Assembly: GCF_017349075.1 (NCBI RefSeq)
Contig: NZ_JAFMOF010000002.1
Location: 1,054,001-1,118,000 of the forward strand
Length of the DNA stretch: 64,000 bases
Direction: 5' to 3'
From: Streptomyces triculaminicus
GTDB lineage: Bacteria; Actinomycetota; Actinomycetes; Streptomycetales; Streptomycetaceae
Shown: piece by piece, positions 17,958 to 27,214 of the stretch
Layout: each line of letters begins with the position of its first letter
Position numbering within the stretch: the first letter of the stretch is position 1
Notes under the pieces: generated by a model
The model's database searches: none
The model's input: the letters and a program-made list of their open reading frames with translations, nothing else
Told to the model about the DNA's origin: nothing
Program-made: the position numbers and the translations under genes

Positions 17958-19073
17958 TCAGTCGACCCGTACCTCCTCCAGGCCCAGGTACATCACCGAC
18001 GGCCGGGCGGGGTGGAAGGCGATGGAGGAGATGCCGTCGTGGGCGTTGTGGGTTTTGGTGACCTTCCCGGTGGCCGCGTCGAGGCGGTAGAGGTCGGTGC
18101 CGTAGCCGGAGAAGTACGTGCCGTACTCGAAGTAGAGGACGTTCGCGTCGGCCGGGCTCGGGGCCAGCAGCGTGCTGTTGGTGAGCTGGGTGTCCGCGGT
18201 GTCGTCGACGACCCGGGTGAACGTACGGCCGCCGTCCGCCGAGCGGTACAGGTGCCGGCCCTCGCCGGCCCGGCCCGGCCCGTTCTCGCCCAGGTCGAGG
18301 CCCAGGCCGTAGACCACCGAGGAGTCGGCGGGGGAGACGGCGACGTCGAAGAGGTTCGCCGAGCCGCCGGCGGCCAGGCCGGTGGACGGCTTCCAGGTGT
18401 TCCCGCCGTCGGTGGTCACCTCGCCGCCGCGCACCATGGCGCCCGCGACGGCGTGGTCGAGGTCGGCGCGGTCGAAGGTCACGGAGTACACGCTCGCCCC
18501 GCCGCCGAACGCCGCCGTGCCGACGGGACGCCAGTGGGCGCCCGCGTCGGCGGAGTGGTAGAGCCGGCCGTCGCGCCCGGCGACGCGCAGATGGTCCGGG
18601 CGGGCCCGGTCGGTGCCCACGCCGACGATGTCCGCGGTGGGCGACGGCAGGCGGGTGACGGTCCGGCCGTCGACGCGGGCCAGGTAGCCGCCGCCCATCT
18701 CCCAGGCGAAGGCCCGGCCCCCCTTGGCGGCCGCCAGGCGGGTGGACCCGCTGCCGAGCGCGGCCACCCGGTTCCAGGTGCAGCCGGCGTCGGTGGAGCG
18801 CTGGAGTTCGCCGTCGCGGGTGGCCAGCAGGGTGCCGGGGGTGTCCAGCGCGACCAGGCCATGGGTGTAGCTGGTCCGCTTCAGCGTTCCGGTGGTGGGC
18901 GCGAGGCTCGCGCCGTCGTCGGTGGTGAAGGTGACCCCGCCGTCGCCCACCACGCGGCCGCAGGACGGGACGGGCCACGCGGCGGTGTCCGCGCCGGCAG
19001 CCGGGGCGGCGGTCGGGGCGGCGAGGACGAGGGCGGCGGCTGCCGTGGTGACGGCGGCACCGAGGCGCTTCAT
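17958..19073 (-). CDS. Secreted beta-propeller with Asp-box repeats (DAIP-like)
   Basis: A 371-residue exported protein: AGGGAGAG site, MKRLGAAVTTAAAALVLAAP signal peptide, then about seven blades. Asp-box (BNR) repeats include STDAGCTWN, SADAGAHWR, TTDGGNTWK and SADGGRTFT. Length and make-up fit the dispase autolysis-inducing protein (DAIP) known from Streptomyces mobaraensis, a seven-bladed propeller that provokes autolysis of neutral proteases; this closer assignment is from memory and uncertain. No sialidase catalytic signature is seen. Confidence 0.72.
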   Translation of the reverse strand: MKRLGAAVTTAAAALVLAAPTAAPAAGADTAAWPVPSCGRVVGDGGVTFTTDDGASLAPTTGTLKRTSYTHGLVALDTPGTLLATRDGELQRSTDAGCTWNRVAALGSGSTRLAAAKGGRAFAWEMGGGYLARVDGRTVTRLPSPTADIVGVGTDRARPDHLRVAGRDGRLYHSADAGAHWRPVGTAAFGGGASVYSVTFDRADLDHAVAGAMVRGGEVTTDGGNTWKPSTGLAAGGSANLFDVAVSPADSSVVYGLGLDLGENGPGRAGEGRHLYRSADGGRTFTRVVDDTADTQLTNSTLLAPSPADANVLYFEYGTYFSGYGTDLYRLDAATGKVTKTHNAHDGISSIAFHPARPSVMYLGLEEVRVD

Positions 19074-19267
19074 GAGCTCTCCCTTGTGAGGCATGAGACG
19101 TGAGGCGGGGGGTGATGTCGGGTTCGACGATCACGTTCTATCCCGTCGATCCTCCGTCACAGAACGCGATGAAGCGTCAAAGTTCCTGGCGTGAAAGGCC
19201 CTTGCGAAAAAATCCGGGCTCCTGCGTGCGATGACGGACCTCGCTGCGCGATCTCCCCAGTCGCATA

Positions 19268-19283
19268 TGAGTACGAGTACTCA
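19268..19283. promoter_or_regulatory. Inverted repeat upstream of the KASIII operon
   Basis: TGAGTA-CGAG-TACTCA lies 35 bases before the KASIII ATG, where no ribosome site is visible. It is a candidate operator for the five-gene operon. Confidence 0.4.
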
Positions 19284-19318
19284 CGCCCGTCGCACCGCGC
19301 GGCACCGAAGCTGAACCC

Positions 19319-20350
19319 ATGTCCAAGCACAGCGAGACCGGGGTCCGGCCCGGCGGCGGAGTCGGCATCACCGCCACCGGGTCGTACCTGCCCGAACACG
19401 TCCTGACCTCCGACCGACTGCAGGAGGAGGTCGCCCGCGCCGGCGGCCTCGCCCTGCCCCCGGGACTCTTCGAGCGGGCGACCGGCATCGCCACCCGGCG
19501 CGTCGCGGCGGACGACGAGTACGCCTCCACCCTCGCCATCGGCGCCGCCCGCAGTGCGCTCGCGTCGACCGGGCTGGACGCCCTCGACATCGACCTGCTG
19601 GTCTACGCCTCCGCCACCCGCGACGTGGCGGAGCCCGCCACCGCGCACATCGTCCAGGACGGGCTCGGCTCGAGGGCCCACGCCCTGGACGTCTCCAACG
19701 CCTGCAACAGCTTCGTCAACGGCATCGACACCGCCCGCGCCCTGATCCTCGCCGGCCGCGCCCGGCGGGCCCTCGTCGTCACCGGCGAGACGCCCAGCCG
19801 CGCGATACGCCGCGCCCCCGCAGGCCCCGCCCAGTTCCGCGACGGCTTCGCCGGCTACACCTTCGGCGACGCCGGCGCCGCCGTCGTGCTCGAGCCGGTC
19901 GCACGCGGCGGCATCCTGGACACCGGCACCGAGACCCACTCCGAACACTGGGCGGTCGGCGGCATCTTCGGCGGCGGCTCGCGCCACCCCCGCTCCGAGG
20001 AGCACACCTACTTCCACGGCGACGGCCGCACCCTGCGCGAGGTCTTCGAGAAGAGCGGCACCGCCGTCCTCGACCGCATGCGCCACCGCACCGGCCTGGA
20101 CTGGGACGACTTCGCCCGGATCCTCGTCCACCAGGTGACCGTGCCCTATCTCGAACGCTTCGTCGAGCTCACCGGCGTCCCCGCGGACAAGCTCGTCCTG
20201 ACCGTCCCCGAGCTGGGCAACATCGCCAGCGCCACGCTCGGCGTGCAACTGGACCGGATCCACCACGAACTCCTCCCCGGCGACCGCGTCCTGTTCGTCG
20301 GGCTCGGCGGCGGCACCAGCGTCATGACGCTCGTATGGGAGAAGTCATGA
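19319..20350 (+). CDS. KASIII-type 3-oxoacyl synthase, OleA/FabH-like
   Basis: A 343-residue thiolase-fold enzyme. Catalytic residues are visible: Cys in LDVSNACNSFVNG, His in ILVHQVTVPYLERF and Asn in ELGNIASATLGVQL. GVGITATGSYLPEHVLTSD is the typical N-terminus. Members condense two acyl-CoAs (OleA, LstA/B) or acyl-CoA with malonyl-ACP (FabH). The presence of OleC- and OleD-like genes downstream favours an OleA-like role: head-to-head Claisen condensation giving a 2-alkyl-3-keto acid. It is the first gene of the operon; its stop overlaps the next start (ATGA). Confidence 0.85.
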   Translation: MSKHSETGVRPGGGVGITATGSYLPEHVLTSDRLQEEVARAGGLALPPGLFERATGIATRRVAADDEYASTLAIGAARSALASTGLDALDIDLLVYASATRDVAEPATAHIVQDGLGSRAHALDVSNACNSFVNGIDTARALILAGRARRALVVTGETPSRAIRRAPAGPAQFRDGFAGYTFGDAGAAVVLEPVARGGILDTGTETHSEHWAVGGIFGGGSRHPRSEEHTYFHGDGRTLREVFEKSGTAVLDRMRHRTGLDWDDFARILVHQVTVPYLERFVELTGVPADKLVLTVPELGNIASATLGVQLDRIHHELLPGDRVLFVGLGGGTSVMTLVWEKS

Positions 20351-21122
20351 CCGCTCCCGATCCCGCCCCCGCCCCCGCCGGACTGTGGGTCGTGGTCCCC
20401 GCCCACCAGGAGGAGGCCCGCATCGACGGCACGCTGCGCGCCCTCGCCGCCCAGCACGACCGCGACTTCACGCTCGTCGTCGTCGACAACGCCTCCACCG
20501 ACGCCACCGCCCGCATCGCCCGCGCCTTCGCCGCCCGCGCCCCCTTCCCCGTCCACGTCATCGAGGAGAAGGAGAAGGGCGTCGGCTGCGCCGTCGACAC
20601 CGCCTTCCGCTACGCCATCGAACGCGGCGCCGTCCACCTCGCCCGCACCGACGCCGACTGCCTGCCCCGCCCCGGCTGGACCGCCGCCGCGCGCGCCGCC
20701 CCCTCACCGCCGCCGGCCCCGGCGGGGCGCTGGTCTGCGGGCGCGTCGACGCCCGCCGCGACGAGCACGGGCCGCTGGGCCGCGCCGCGTTCCGCACCAT
20801 GGTCCGGGCCGCCGCCCTCTTCGGCCGGCTCCGCCCCGCCCACGCCCGCCGCCACGGCTACCTCGCCCCCTACCGGATGCACGCGGGCAACAACATGGCC
20901 GTCACCTCCGGCCTGTACCTGCGCGTCGGCGGTATGCCCCGCCGCCCCTCGCCCACCGACCGGACCTTCCTCAACCGGGTGCGCCGCCACACCACCGCCA
21001 TCACCCACTGCGGCGCCATGGTCGTCGAGAACTCCACCCGCCGCCTGAAGGCCTACGGCCTCCTCGGCACCGCCCGCTGGTACCTCGACAAGGGCTGCGG
21101 CCCCTGGGGAGGACCCCGCTGA
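20347..21122 (+). CDS. GT2 family glycosyltransferase, apparent single-base frameshift
   Basis: The N-terminal part from ATG 20347 has the GT2 start LWVVVPAHQEEARIDGTLRA, VVVDNASTDATARIA and the DxD-like HLARTDADCLPRPGW. The reading then breaks near 20700. The rest (GGALVCGRVDARRDEHGPLG, MHAGNNMAVTSGLYLRVGG, then GTARWYLDKGCG) continues in another frame to TGA 21120-21122. Adding one C to the run at 20699-20703 restores about 258 codons, ending in a TGATG overlap with the next gene. Probably a sequencing undercall rather than a real lesion. Family members transfer a sugar from a nucleotide donor; the acceptor here may be the operon's lipid product. Confidence 0.78.
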
Positions 21123-22627
21123 TGCTCGACCACCTGGACTCCACCCTGCGCCGCGACCCCACCGCCCCGCGGTGCTGACCACCACCCGCAGCGGCGCGGT
21201 GCGCGTACGCGCCACCCGGGGCGACCTCGCCGACCTCGCCGACGGCTGCGCCGCCGCCCTGCGCGCCCGCGGCCTGCGGCCGGGCGACACGCTCGGCGTC
21301 GCCGTACGGCCCGGCCCGCGCGCCCTCGCCGTCCTCCTCGCCGCCGACCGGCTGGGGCTGCGCGCCGCCGTCCTGGACCCCGGCGCCGGACCCGACGTGC
21401 TCCGCGCCCGCCTCGCCCTGGCCCGCCCCTCCCTCGTGCTCGCCGACGCCACCGCCCAGGCCGTCGCCGGCTGGGCCCGCCCGCTGGCCCGCCGCGCCCG
21501 CCTCGCCCTGCCCCACCTCGCCGAACTGGGCCCGGTGGCCACCCTCGGCCCCCGGCTGCCCGGCTGCGCCCCCGCCCTGGACCTGGGCGCACCGCGCACC
21601 GCCCTGCCCGCCCGGCCCACGGGCGACGCCGACGCCGCCGTCGTCTTCACCTCCGGCACCACCTCCCGGCCGCGCGCCGTGGTCCACACCCGCTCCTCCT
21701 TCGCGGCCGGCATGGCGGCCGTCGGCGCCCTCGTCGACCCCCGCCCCCACCGGCCCGTCCTGGGCGGCACCTTCTTCGTCCTCGTACCGTCCCTCGCCCA
21801 GGGCGCCCCGGTCGCCCTGCCCGCCCGCTCGCCCCGGGTGCTGGCCCGCCAGCTGGCGAGGCTGCGTCCCCAGGCCACCTACCTGACCCCGCCCCAGCTG
21901 CGCGCCGCCCTCGCGGCGGACGCCCGCTTCACCGGCGGCGTATGGACCGGCTCCGCGCCGGCCGGGGCCGAGCTGCTCACCCGCGTCAAGCGGGCGGGCG
22001 CCGCGCGGGCGTGGGGCGTGTACGCCCTGACCGAGCTGTTCCCCGCGGCCGCCGTGGAACAGGAGGAGAAGGCCGCCTTCGCGGGCGACGGCGACCTCGT
22101 CGGCGCCCCGCTGCCCGGCGTCCGGGCACGGACCGACGACACCGGCGAACTGCTCCTCGCCGGACCCGCCGCCCGGCACCGCTACCTCGGCGAGGACCCC
22201 GACCCCTGGGTGCGCACCGGCGACCGCGGCCGCCTCGAGGACGGCCGCGTCGTGCTCGCCGGCCGGTGCAAGGACATGGTGCTGCGCGGCGCCGAGAACA
22301 TCTACCCCGGCCTGTACGAGCCCGCCCTGCACGTGCCCGGCGTCGAACTCGCCGTGCTCGTCGGCGTCCCCGCCGAGGACGGCGACGAGCGGCTGGTCGC
22401 CCTCGTCCAGCCGCGCCCCGGCACGGACCCCCGCACCCTGCGCGCCGCACTCGCCGCCCCCTGGCCCGCATGGGCACCGCCCGCCCCGACGCGGTGCTCC
22501 TGGCGGACATCCCCTGTCGGGCCGCTCCCGCAAACCGGACCGCGAGGCCGCCGCCCGTTGGGCGGCGTCCCGGCTGACGCCGCGACGGACGGGCGGGACC
22601 GGCGGCGGCCGGAGGGGAGGGGTGTGA
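21122..22627 (+). CDS. AMP-dependent acyl ligase, OleC-like; three apparent frameshifts
   Basis: ANL-superfamily enzyme. ATG 21122 (MLDHLDSTLRRDPTAP) loses frame near 21165. The main body then shows the P-loop AVVFTSGTTSRPRAVVHTRS, the A5-like VYALTELFPAAAVE, RTGDRGRLEDG and the hinge region LAGRCKDMVLRGAENIYP. Near 22457 and 22511 the frame slips twice more; restoring one C in each run yields LARMGTARPDAVLLADIP then SGRSRKPDREAAARWAASRL and a stop at 22625-22627 that overlaps the P450 ATG. OleC closes beta-hydroxy acids to beta-lactones; an acyl-CoA or acyl-AMP ligase is the alternative. Confidence 0.76.
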
Positions 22628-23850
22628 TGACGACGGACACCCGCTGTTCGCCGCCGGGTTCGGGCTGCCCCGTCGCGGCCGGCGCCGCGGCCGGCGCCGT
22701 GTCGGAGCGGCGGTGGACGGGGGCCGCCGCCGACCCCTCGGCCACCGCCGCCGCCCGGCGCCGCGACCGCCGGGTCTATCTGGCCGCGCACCCCGTCCTC
22801 TTCGCGCTGCTCGCGGCCTCCCGCCGTGGGCCCGTCGTCCGTGTCGGCCGGAGCGTGCTCGTCCACGATGCCGGCGCGTTCCGCGAGGCGCTGACGCGGG
22901 TGCCGCTGGACCGGGAGGCCGCCGGTACGACCGGCCGGGCGGCCCGGTCGGCCCTCGGCCGCGCCGACGCGCCCGCCGGCGGGGTGCTCTTCGACCAGCA
23001 GGGCGCGGGGCACCGGGCCGCGCGGCGGGCGCTCGCCGACGACCTGTCATCGGCGGGAGTGGAGCGCCTGCGGCCGGTGTGGACCGCCGTCCTCGCCAGG
23101 CGCCTCGCGCCCCTGGCGGCGGGCCGCCCGGTCGACCTCGTGCCGGTGGCCCGGGAGGTGGCCGGTGCCACCGCCGCCGCCCTGCTGGGCACGGACGCCG
23201 CCCCCCTGGCGCTCGCCGAGGCCGCCGGGGACGCGGCGTACGCGGCCGTACGGGACCACCTGCCCGGCCCGCCGTGGTTCCGGCGGCGTGCCACCGACGA
23301 GCCCGTGGCCCGGCTGCGGGCCCTGCTCGGCGACGGCGGCCCGGCCGGGGACGACGCGGCGCGGGCGATGCTCGCGGTGGCGGCGGTCACCACCGTCGTC
23401 GCGGCTCTGCCGCGCGCCGCGGCCTGGTGCGCCGACGCCGCCTGGTGGGACCGGGCCGCGGCCGAGGGCGGGCGGACCGTGCTGGTGGACGAGCTGCTGC
23501 GGGTCACCGCACCCTCCCCGCTGCTGCCGCGCGTCGCCGCCGGAAGCGGCGTGGTGGGCGGGCGCCCGGTGCGGGCCGGGGACCGGCTGCTGCTCGTCGC
23601 CCGCCACGCCGTGGGCGCCCACCGCGACGATCCCGACCCCTGGCGGCCGGCCGAACCGGCCGTCTCCCAGCTCGTCTTCGGCGCCGGGCCGCACGCCTGC
23701 CCCGGCGCCCGGCCGGCCCGCGCCCAGCTCCACGACGCGCTCGGCGCGCTGGCCCCGTACCGGCCCGTCGTGGTGCGCGCCCGCGCCGACCGGCGTGCCG
23801 CGCTGCCCGGCTGGCGTTCGCTCGTCGTCCGCGCGGGGGAGGGGTCATGA
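22627..23850 (+). CDS. Cytochrome P450
   Basis: A 407-residue P450. The heme-binding loop is FGAGPHACPGARPARAQ with the axial cysteine, the K-helix has DELLRVTAP (ExxR), and the I-helix region reads AMLAVAAVTTVVAAL. It begins at ATG 22627, sharing a base with the intended stop of the ligase gene, and its stop overlaps the next ATG. It probably oxidises the product of the KASIII/ligase/reductase pathway. In the uncorrected sequence it is read through in frame from the ligase body, which can give a false 892-residue fusion. Confidence 0.88.
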   Translation: MTTDTRCSPPGSGCPVAAGAAAGAVSERRWTGAAADPSATAAARRRDRRVYLAAHPVLFALLAASRRGPVVRVGRSVLVHDAGAFREALTRVPLDREAAGTTGRAARSALGRADAPAGGVLFDQQGAGHRAARRALADDLSSAGVERLRPVWTAVLARRLAPLAAGRPVDLVPVAREVAGATAAALLGTDAAPLALAEAAGDAAYAAVRDHLPGPPWFRRRATDEPVARLRALLGDGGPAGDDAARAMLAVAAVTTVVAALPRAAAWCADAAWWDRAAAEGGRTVLVDELLRVTAPSPLLPRVAAGSGVVGGRPVRAGDRLLLVARHAVGAHRDDPDPWRPAEPAVSQLVFGAGPHACPGARPARAQLHDALGALAPYRPVVVRARADRRAALPGWRSLVVRAGEGS

Positions 23851-24776
23851 CCGCGCCGCGCATCGCCGTGACGGGCGCGAGCGGATTCTGCGGCGGGCAT
23901 ATCGCCACCGCCGCCGCGGAGTTCGCCGACGTGGTCTGCGTGGGGCGCCGCCCGGGGCCCGTCGGGCGGCACGTTCCGTGGGACGCCGCGCGCGAGGCGC
24001 CCCACCTCGCGGGGGCCGACGTGGTGATCCACTGCGCGGCCGCCGTCGGCGACCCCGCCCCGGGCTCCCGCGCCGAGGCGCTCATGCGCGCGGTCAACGT
24101 CGACGGCACCGCCCGCCTGATGGAGGCCGCCGGGGGCCGCCCGGTCGTCTGGGTGAGCAGCGCCAGCATCTACGACCCGCGCCGGGACCGGTCCCTCGTC
24201 CGCGAGGACCACCCGGTCTCCGGTCACCTCAACGCCTACGGGCGTACGAAGGCCGAGGGCGAGCGCCTGGCGCTGGACGCCGGCGCGATGGTGCTCCGGC
24301 CCCGGGCCGTCTACGGCCCGGGCGATCCGCACCTGCTGCCCCGCCTGCGGGCCCGGGTGCGGGCCGGCCGTCTGCTGCTGCCCGGACCGGACGTACGGCT
24401 GAGCCTGACGGCGGTCGAGAACCTCGCCGACGCGGCTCTCGTCGCCGCCGGCTGGCCGCCGGGCGCCTACAACATCGCCGACGGCGAGGCGTACGCGCGC
24501 GACGCGACCCTGCGCGGCGTGCTGCGCGCCCACGGCGACAAGGTGACGATCCGTCACCTCCCGTACGGTGTCGCCCGCTTCGCGGCCCGCGCCGCCGAGG
24601 CGGCGGCGCGCCTGCGGCCGGGGGCCGAGGTCGCGCTGTCGCGCTACGCGGTCGACCAGCTCGCCCACCGGGTGGTCCTCGACATCACCAAGGCGCGCGG
24701 GTGCGGCTGGGCGCCGAGGCGGACGCTCGAGGACTTCCTGGCGGCCGTGCGCGCGGAGGCGCGGGGGCGCGGGTGA
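23847..24776 (+). CDS. NAD(P)-dependent 3beta-HSD/epimerase family reductase, OleD-like
   Basis: A 309-residue extended short-chain dehydrogenase. Rossmann loop IAVTGASGFCGGHIA, active-site region WVSSASIYD and NAYGRTKAEGERLA (YxxxK). The stretch AVYGPGDPHLLPRLRARVRA is characteristic of OleD-like 2-alkyl-3-ketoalkanoate reductases. In the Ole pathway OleD reduces the KASIII product to the beta-hydroxy acid that OleC cyclises. It is the last gene of the operon, with an ATGA overlap from the P450. No OleB-type alpha/beta hydrolase is present, as in beta-lactone pathways that keep the lactone. Confidence 0.84.
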   Translation: MTAPRIAVTGASGFCGGHIATAAAEFADVVCVGRRPGPVGRHVPWDAAREAPHLAGADVVIHCAAAVGDPAPGSRAEALMRAVNVDGTARLMEAAGGRPVVWVSSASIYDPRRDRSLVREDHPVSGHLNAYGRTKAEGERLALDAGAMVLRPRAVYGPGDPHLLPRLRARVRAGRLLLPGPDVRLSLTAVENLADAALVAAGWPPGAYNIADGEAYARDATLRGVLRAHGDKVTIRHLPYGVARFAARAAEAAARLRPGAEVALSRYAVDQLAHRVVLDITKARGCGWAPRRTLEDFLAAVRAEARGRG

Positions 24777-24818
24777 GGCCGGTCGGCCCACCCGGCGCCC
24801 CTCGACGTCCCGCGTCGC

Positions 24819-25870
24819 TCAGTCGTCGGCCTCGATCAGCCGTACGGCGTTGAGCGCTGCGGACAGGGCCCGGTCGTCGCCGTCCTTCGACGCGGCGGCC
24901 ACGTCGAGCGCGGTGTCCGCGAACTTGATGACGTGTTCGTCGCCGTGCGCCACGGCCCGCTCGAAGACCTCCTCGGGGGTGAGGGAGGAGACGACGGGCG
25001 GGGGCAGGAGTTCGTCGGCCGCGTAGATGGAGGTGATCGCGGCGGTCGCCGCCCAGGCGACGGTGAGCGAGAGGCCCCACAGCTCCCGGGGGAGGGCGGG
25101 CAGGGTGCGCAGCACCGCGTTCGGGGCGGTGGCGGCGTGCACGAGCATGACGGGCCCGCCGTGACCGTGGGTGGCGTAGCTCAAGGTGGCGGCGCGGACC
25201 AGGTCGGCGAGCCGGTCCCGGACGGCGTCCGGGTTCTCGGGAACGTACAGCGACTCGGCGGCCCCGAGCCAGCCGGGGGTGGTGGGCAGCTGGTCGTAGC
25301 CGCGCTGGGGCAGCAGGTTCCGCTCGGCGACGCGGGGGAGGGCGGCGATCGCGTCGGCGGGGGTGTGGCGCGGCCGGAGGGGGTGACGGTGACGGGCAGG
25401 AGGGTGTGGCGGGCGGCCCAGTAGCCCAGGGCGCAGGCCAGTTCGGACAGGCGGGTCGCGTCCTCGCCGTCCCGCAGGAGCGCGCGCACGGCGTGGCCGA
25501 CGCGGATGACGGGGTGGGTCGCGGCGCCGGCGATGCCGGGCAGCAGGCGGGGCCACCATTCGGTGAGGACCTCGCGCCAGGGCCGTTCGGCGATGCGCCG
25601 GGAGAAGTAGCCGGTCCAGTCGGTGACGCGGGCCGTGTCGCCGAGCGCCTCCCGCCAGTCGTCGTCGCCGATGGGGGTGCGGGCGGGGGGTAAGTCCTCG
25701 AGCCTGGTCTCGTAGGCGTCGAGCCAGCGGTGGACGGTGGGGGCGTGGCCGTTGCGGACGAGCGCCTCCACTGCCATGGGGCCGTGGTTGCTGAGGTAGC
25801 CCTGGAACTCGGGGCCCGACCGGTGGAGACGCTGCAGGGCTTCGTCGAGGGTGCCGTTCGTCGTGTCCAT
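24819..25870 (-). CDS. Questin oxidase-like (DUF4243) protein, apparent single-base frameshift
   Basis: The N-terminal part (MDTTNGTLDEALQRLHRSGP, then FQGYLSNHGPMAVEALVRNG, TRLEDLPPARTPI, WWPRLLPGIAGAATHPVIRVGHAVRAL) breaks frame near 25385. The C-terminal part continues (RHTPADAIAALPRVAERNLL, ATLSYATHGHGGPVMLVHAAT, then APNAVLRTLP). Adding one G to the run at 25379-25383 on the plus strand joins them as LPVTVTPLRPRHTPADAIAAL, about 350 residues. The family resembles fungal questin oxidase, a Baeyer-Villiger-type enzyme; bacterial members are mostly uncharacterised. It is convergent with the KASIII operon, 42 bases away. Confidence 0.78.
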
Positions 25871-26100
25871 GGCCCGAGGCTAGGCTTCCGGCCGCCGCCC
25901 GCGTAACGGTCCTGGGCCCTACACCGCTGGTCGTACGGTCCGCGGCCCGGGTCGAAGGACGTAGGACCAGCCGTGCGTTCGCCCGCGCGGCGGGCGGGGC
26001 GTCCCCGGGCGGACGCCCGGCGCGGCCGGTGTGATCAACCTACGGATCGGCCCGTCGTGTCCCCGGTGGCAGGTGCGCGCCATCACCTACCGTTCCCGGC

Positions 26101-27066
26101 GTGAGAATTTCCGTGCTGGTCATGGACCGTGTCTTCGACTCCGGGCTCTGCGCCGTGCTCGACGTCCTGCGGACGGCCAACGAACTGCGCGGGGAACTGC
26201 CGCAGCCCCCGCCGCCGTGGCGGGTGAGCTGCGTCGGCGAGGGCGGCCCGGTCCGTACGGCCGCGGGCCATCTGGTGGAGGCGGTCGCACCCGGGGCGGC
26301 GGGCGGCCCCGACGCGGTGGTGGTGCCCGGCGTCGGACACACACGGGCCGAGCCGCTCGCCGCCTGGGTCGACTCCGCCGAGCGGCGGCCCGCGCTGGAC
26401 GCCGTGCGGCAGGCCCACGCCGACGGCGTGCCGCTGGCGGCCGCGTGCACCGGGACGTACCTGCTCGCCGAGAGCGGGGTCCTCGAGGGGCTGCCGGCCA
26501 CCACCAGCTGGTGGCTGGGGCCGCACTTCCGCCGGCGCTACCCCGGCGTGATCCTCGACGAGACCCGCCTGCTCACGCACGCGCCCGGCATCACCACCGC
26601 CGGGGCCGCCATGGCCCACCTGGACCTGGCGCTCGGCCTGGTCCGCGAGGCCAGCCCCGTCCTCGCCGACCTCACCGCCCGCTACCTCCTGATCGACAGC
26701 CGGACCGGCCAGGCCGCCTACGCCGTGCCCGGCCACCTGGCGCGCACCGACCCGACCGTCGGCGCGTTCGAGCGCTGGGTGCGCGAGCACCTCGAACAGC
26801 CGCTGCGGATCGCCGAGGCGGCCCGCGCGCTGGGCACCGGCGAACGCACCCTGCAGCGCGCGGTGGACCGCGTGCTGGGTGTCTCGCCCCTGCGCTTCGC
26901 CCAGCGCGTCCGCCTGGAGCAGGCCGTGCACCTGCTGCGGACCACCACCCTGCCGACGGACGCCGTCGCCCGCCGGGTCGGCTACGAGAACGCCACCACG
27001 CTCACCACGCTGCTCCGGGAGCGCCTGGACACCACCCCCGGCCGGGTGCGCCGGCGGCCGCTGTGA
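26101..27066 (+). CDS. GlxA family transcriptional regulator (DJ-1/PfpI + AraC)
   Basis: A 321-residue regulator. Residues 1-170 form a DJ-1/PfpI-like amidotransferase fold with the nucleophile-elbow-like AAACTGTYLLAESGVLEG. Residues about 215-315 are an AraC-type double helix-turn-helix (LRIAEAARALGTGERTLQRAVDR and ARRVGYENATTLTTLLRERL). It begins at GTG 26101. It may control the P450 gene that follows 148 bases later on the same strand; no ligand can be deduced. Confidence 0.9.
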   Translation: MRISVLVMDRVFDSGLCAVLDVLRTANELRGELPQPPPPWRVSCVGEGGPVRTAAGHLVEAVAPGAAGGPDAVVVPGVGHTRAEPLAAWVDSAERRPALDAVRQAHADGVPLAAACTGTYLLAESGVLEGLPATTSWWLGPHFRRRYPGVILDETRLLTHAPGITTAGAAMAHLDLALGLVREASPVLADLTARYLLIDSRTGQAAYAVPGHLARTDPTVGAFERWVREHLEQPLRIAEAARALGTGERTLQRAVDRVLGVSPLRFAQRVRLEQAVHLLRTTTLPTDAVARRVGYENATTLTTLLRERLDTTPGRVRRRPL

Positions 27067-27214
27067 GCCCGGCCCTCACCCCTGCGGGTGTAATCCGCCG
27101 TCATCGGGACAAGCACCACCACAGCGGGAATACCCACCTTGTACGGGGCTGTCCGCTGTGCGGCCCATGACCGGTTCCGGCGGGACATGGCCGGCACGAG
27201 ACGGGGAGCGACCC

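Noticed and set aside
21172..23850. A continuous 892-codon frame that looks like an AMP ligase-P450 fusion protein
   Set aside because: The ligase C-terminus appears in other frames after two missing C bases, and its corrected stop overlaps a proper P450 start (TGATG). The fusion is an artefact.
25871..26100. Partly symmetric GCTGGTC...GACCAGC in front of the GlxA-type gene
   Set aside because: Arms are short and imperfect with many alternatives; not enough to call an operator.
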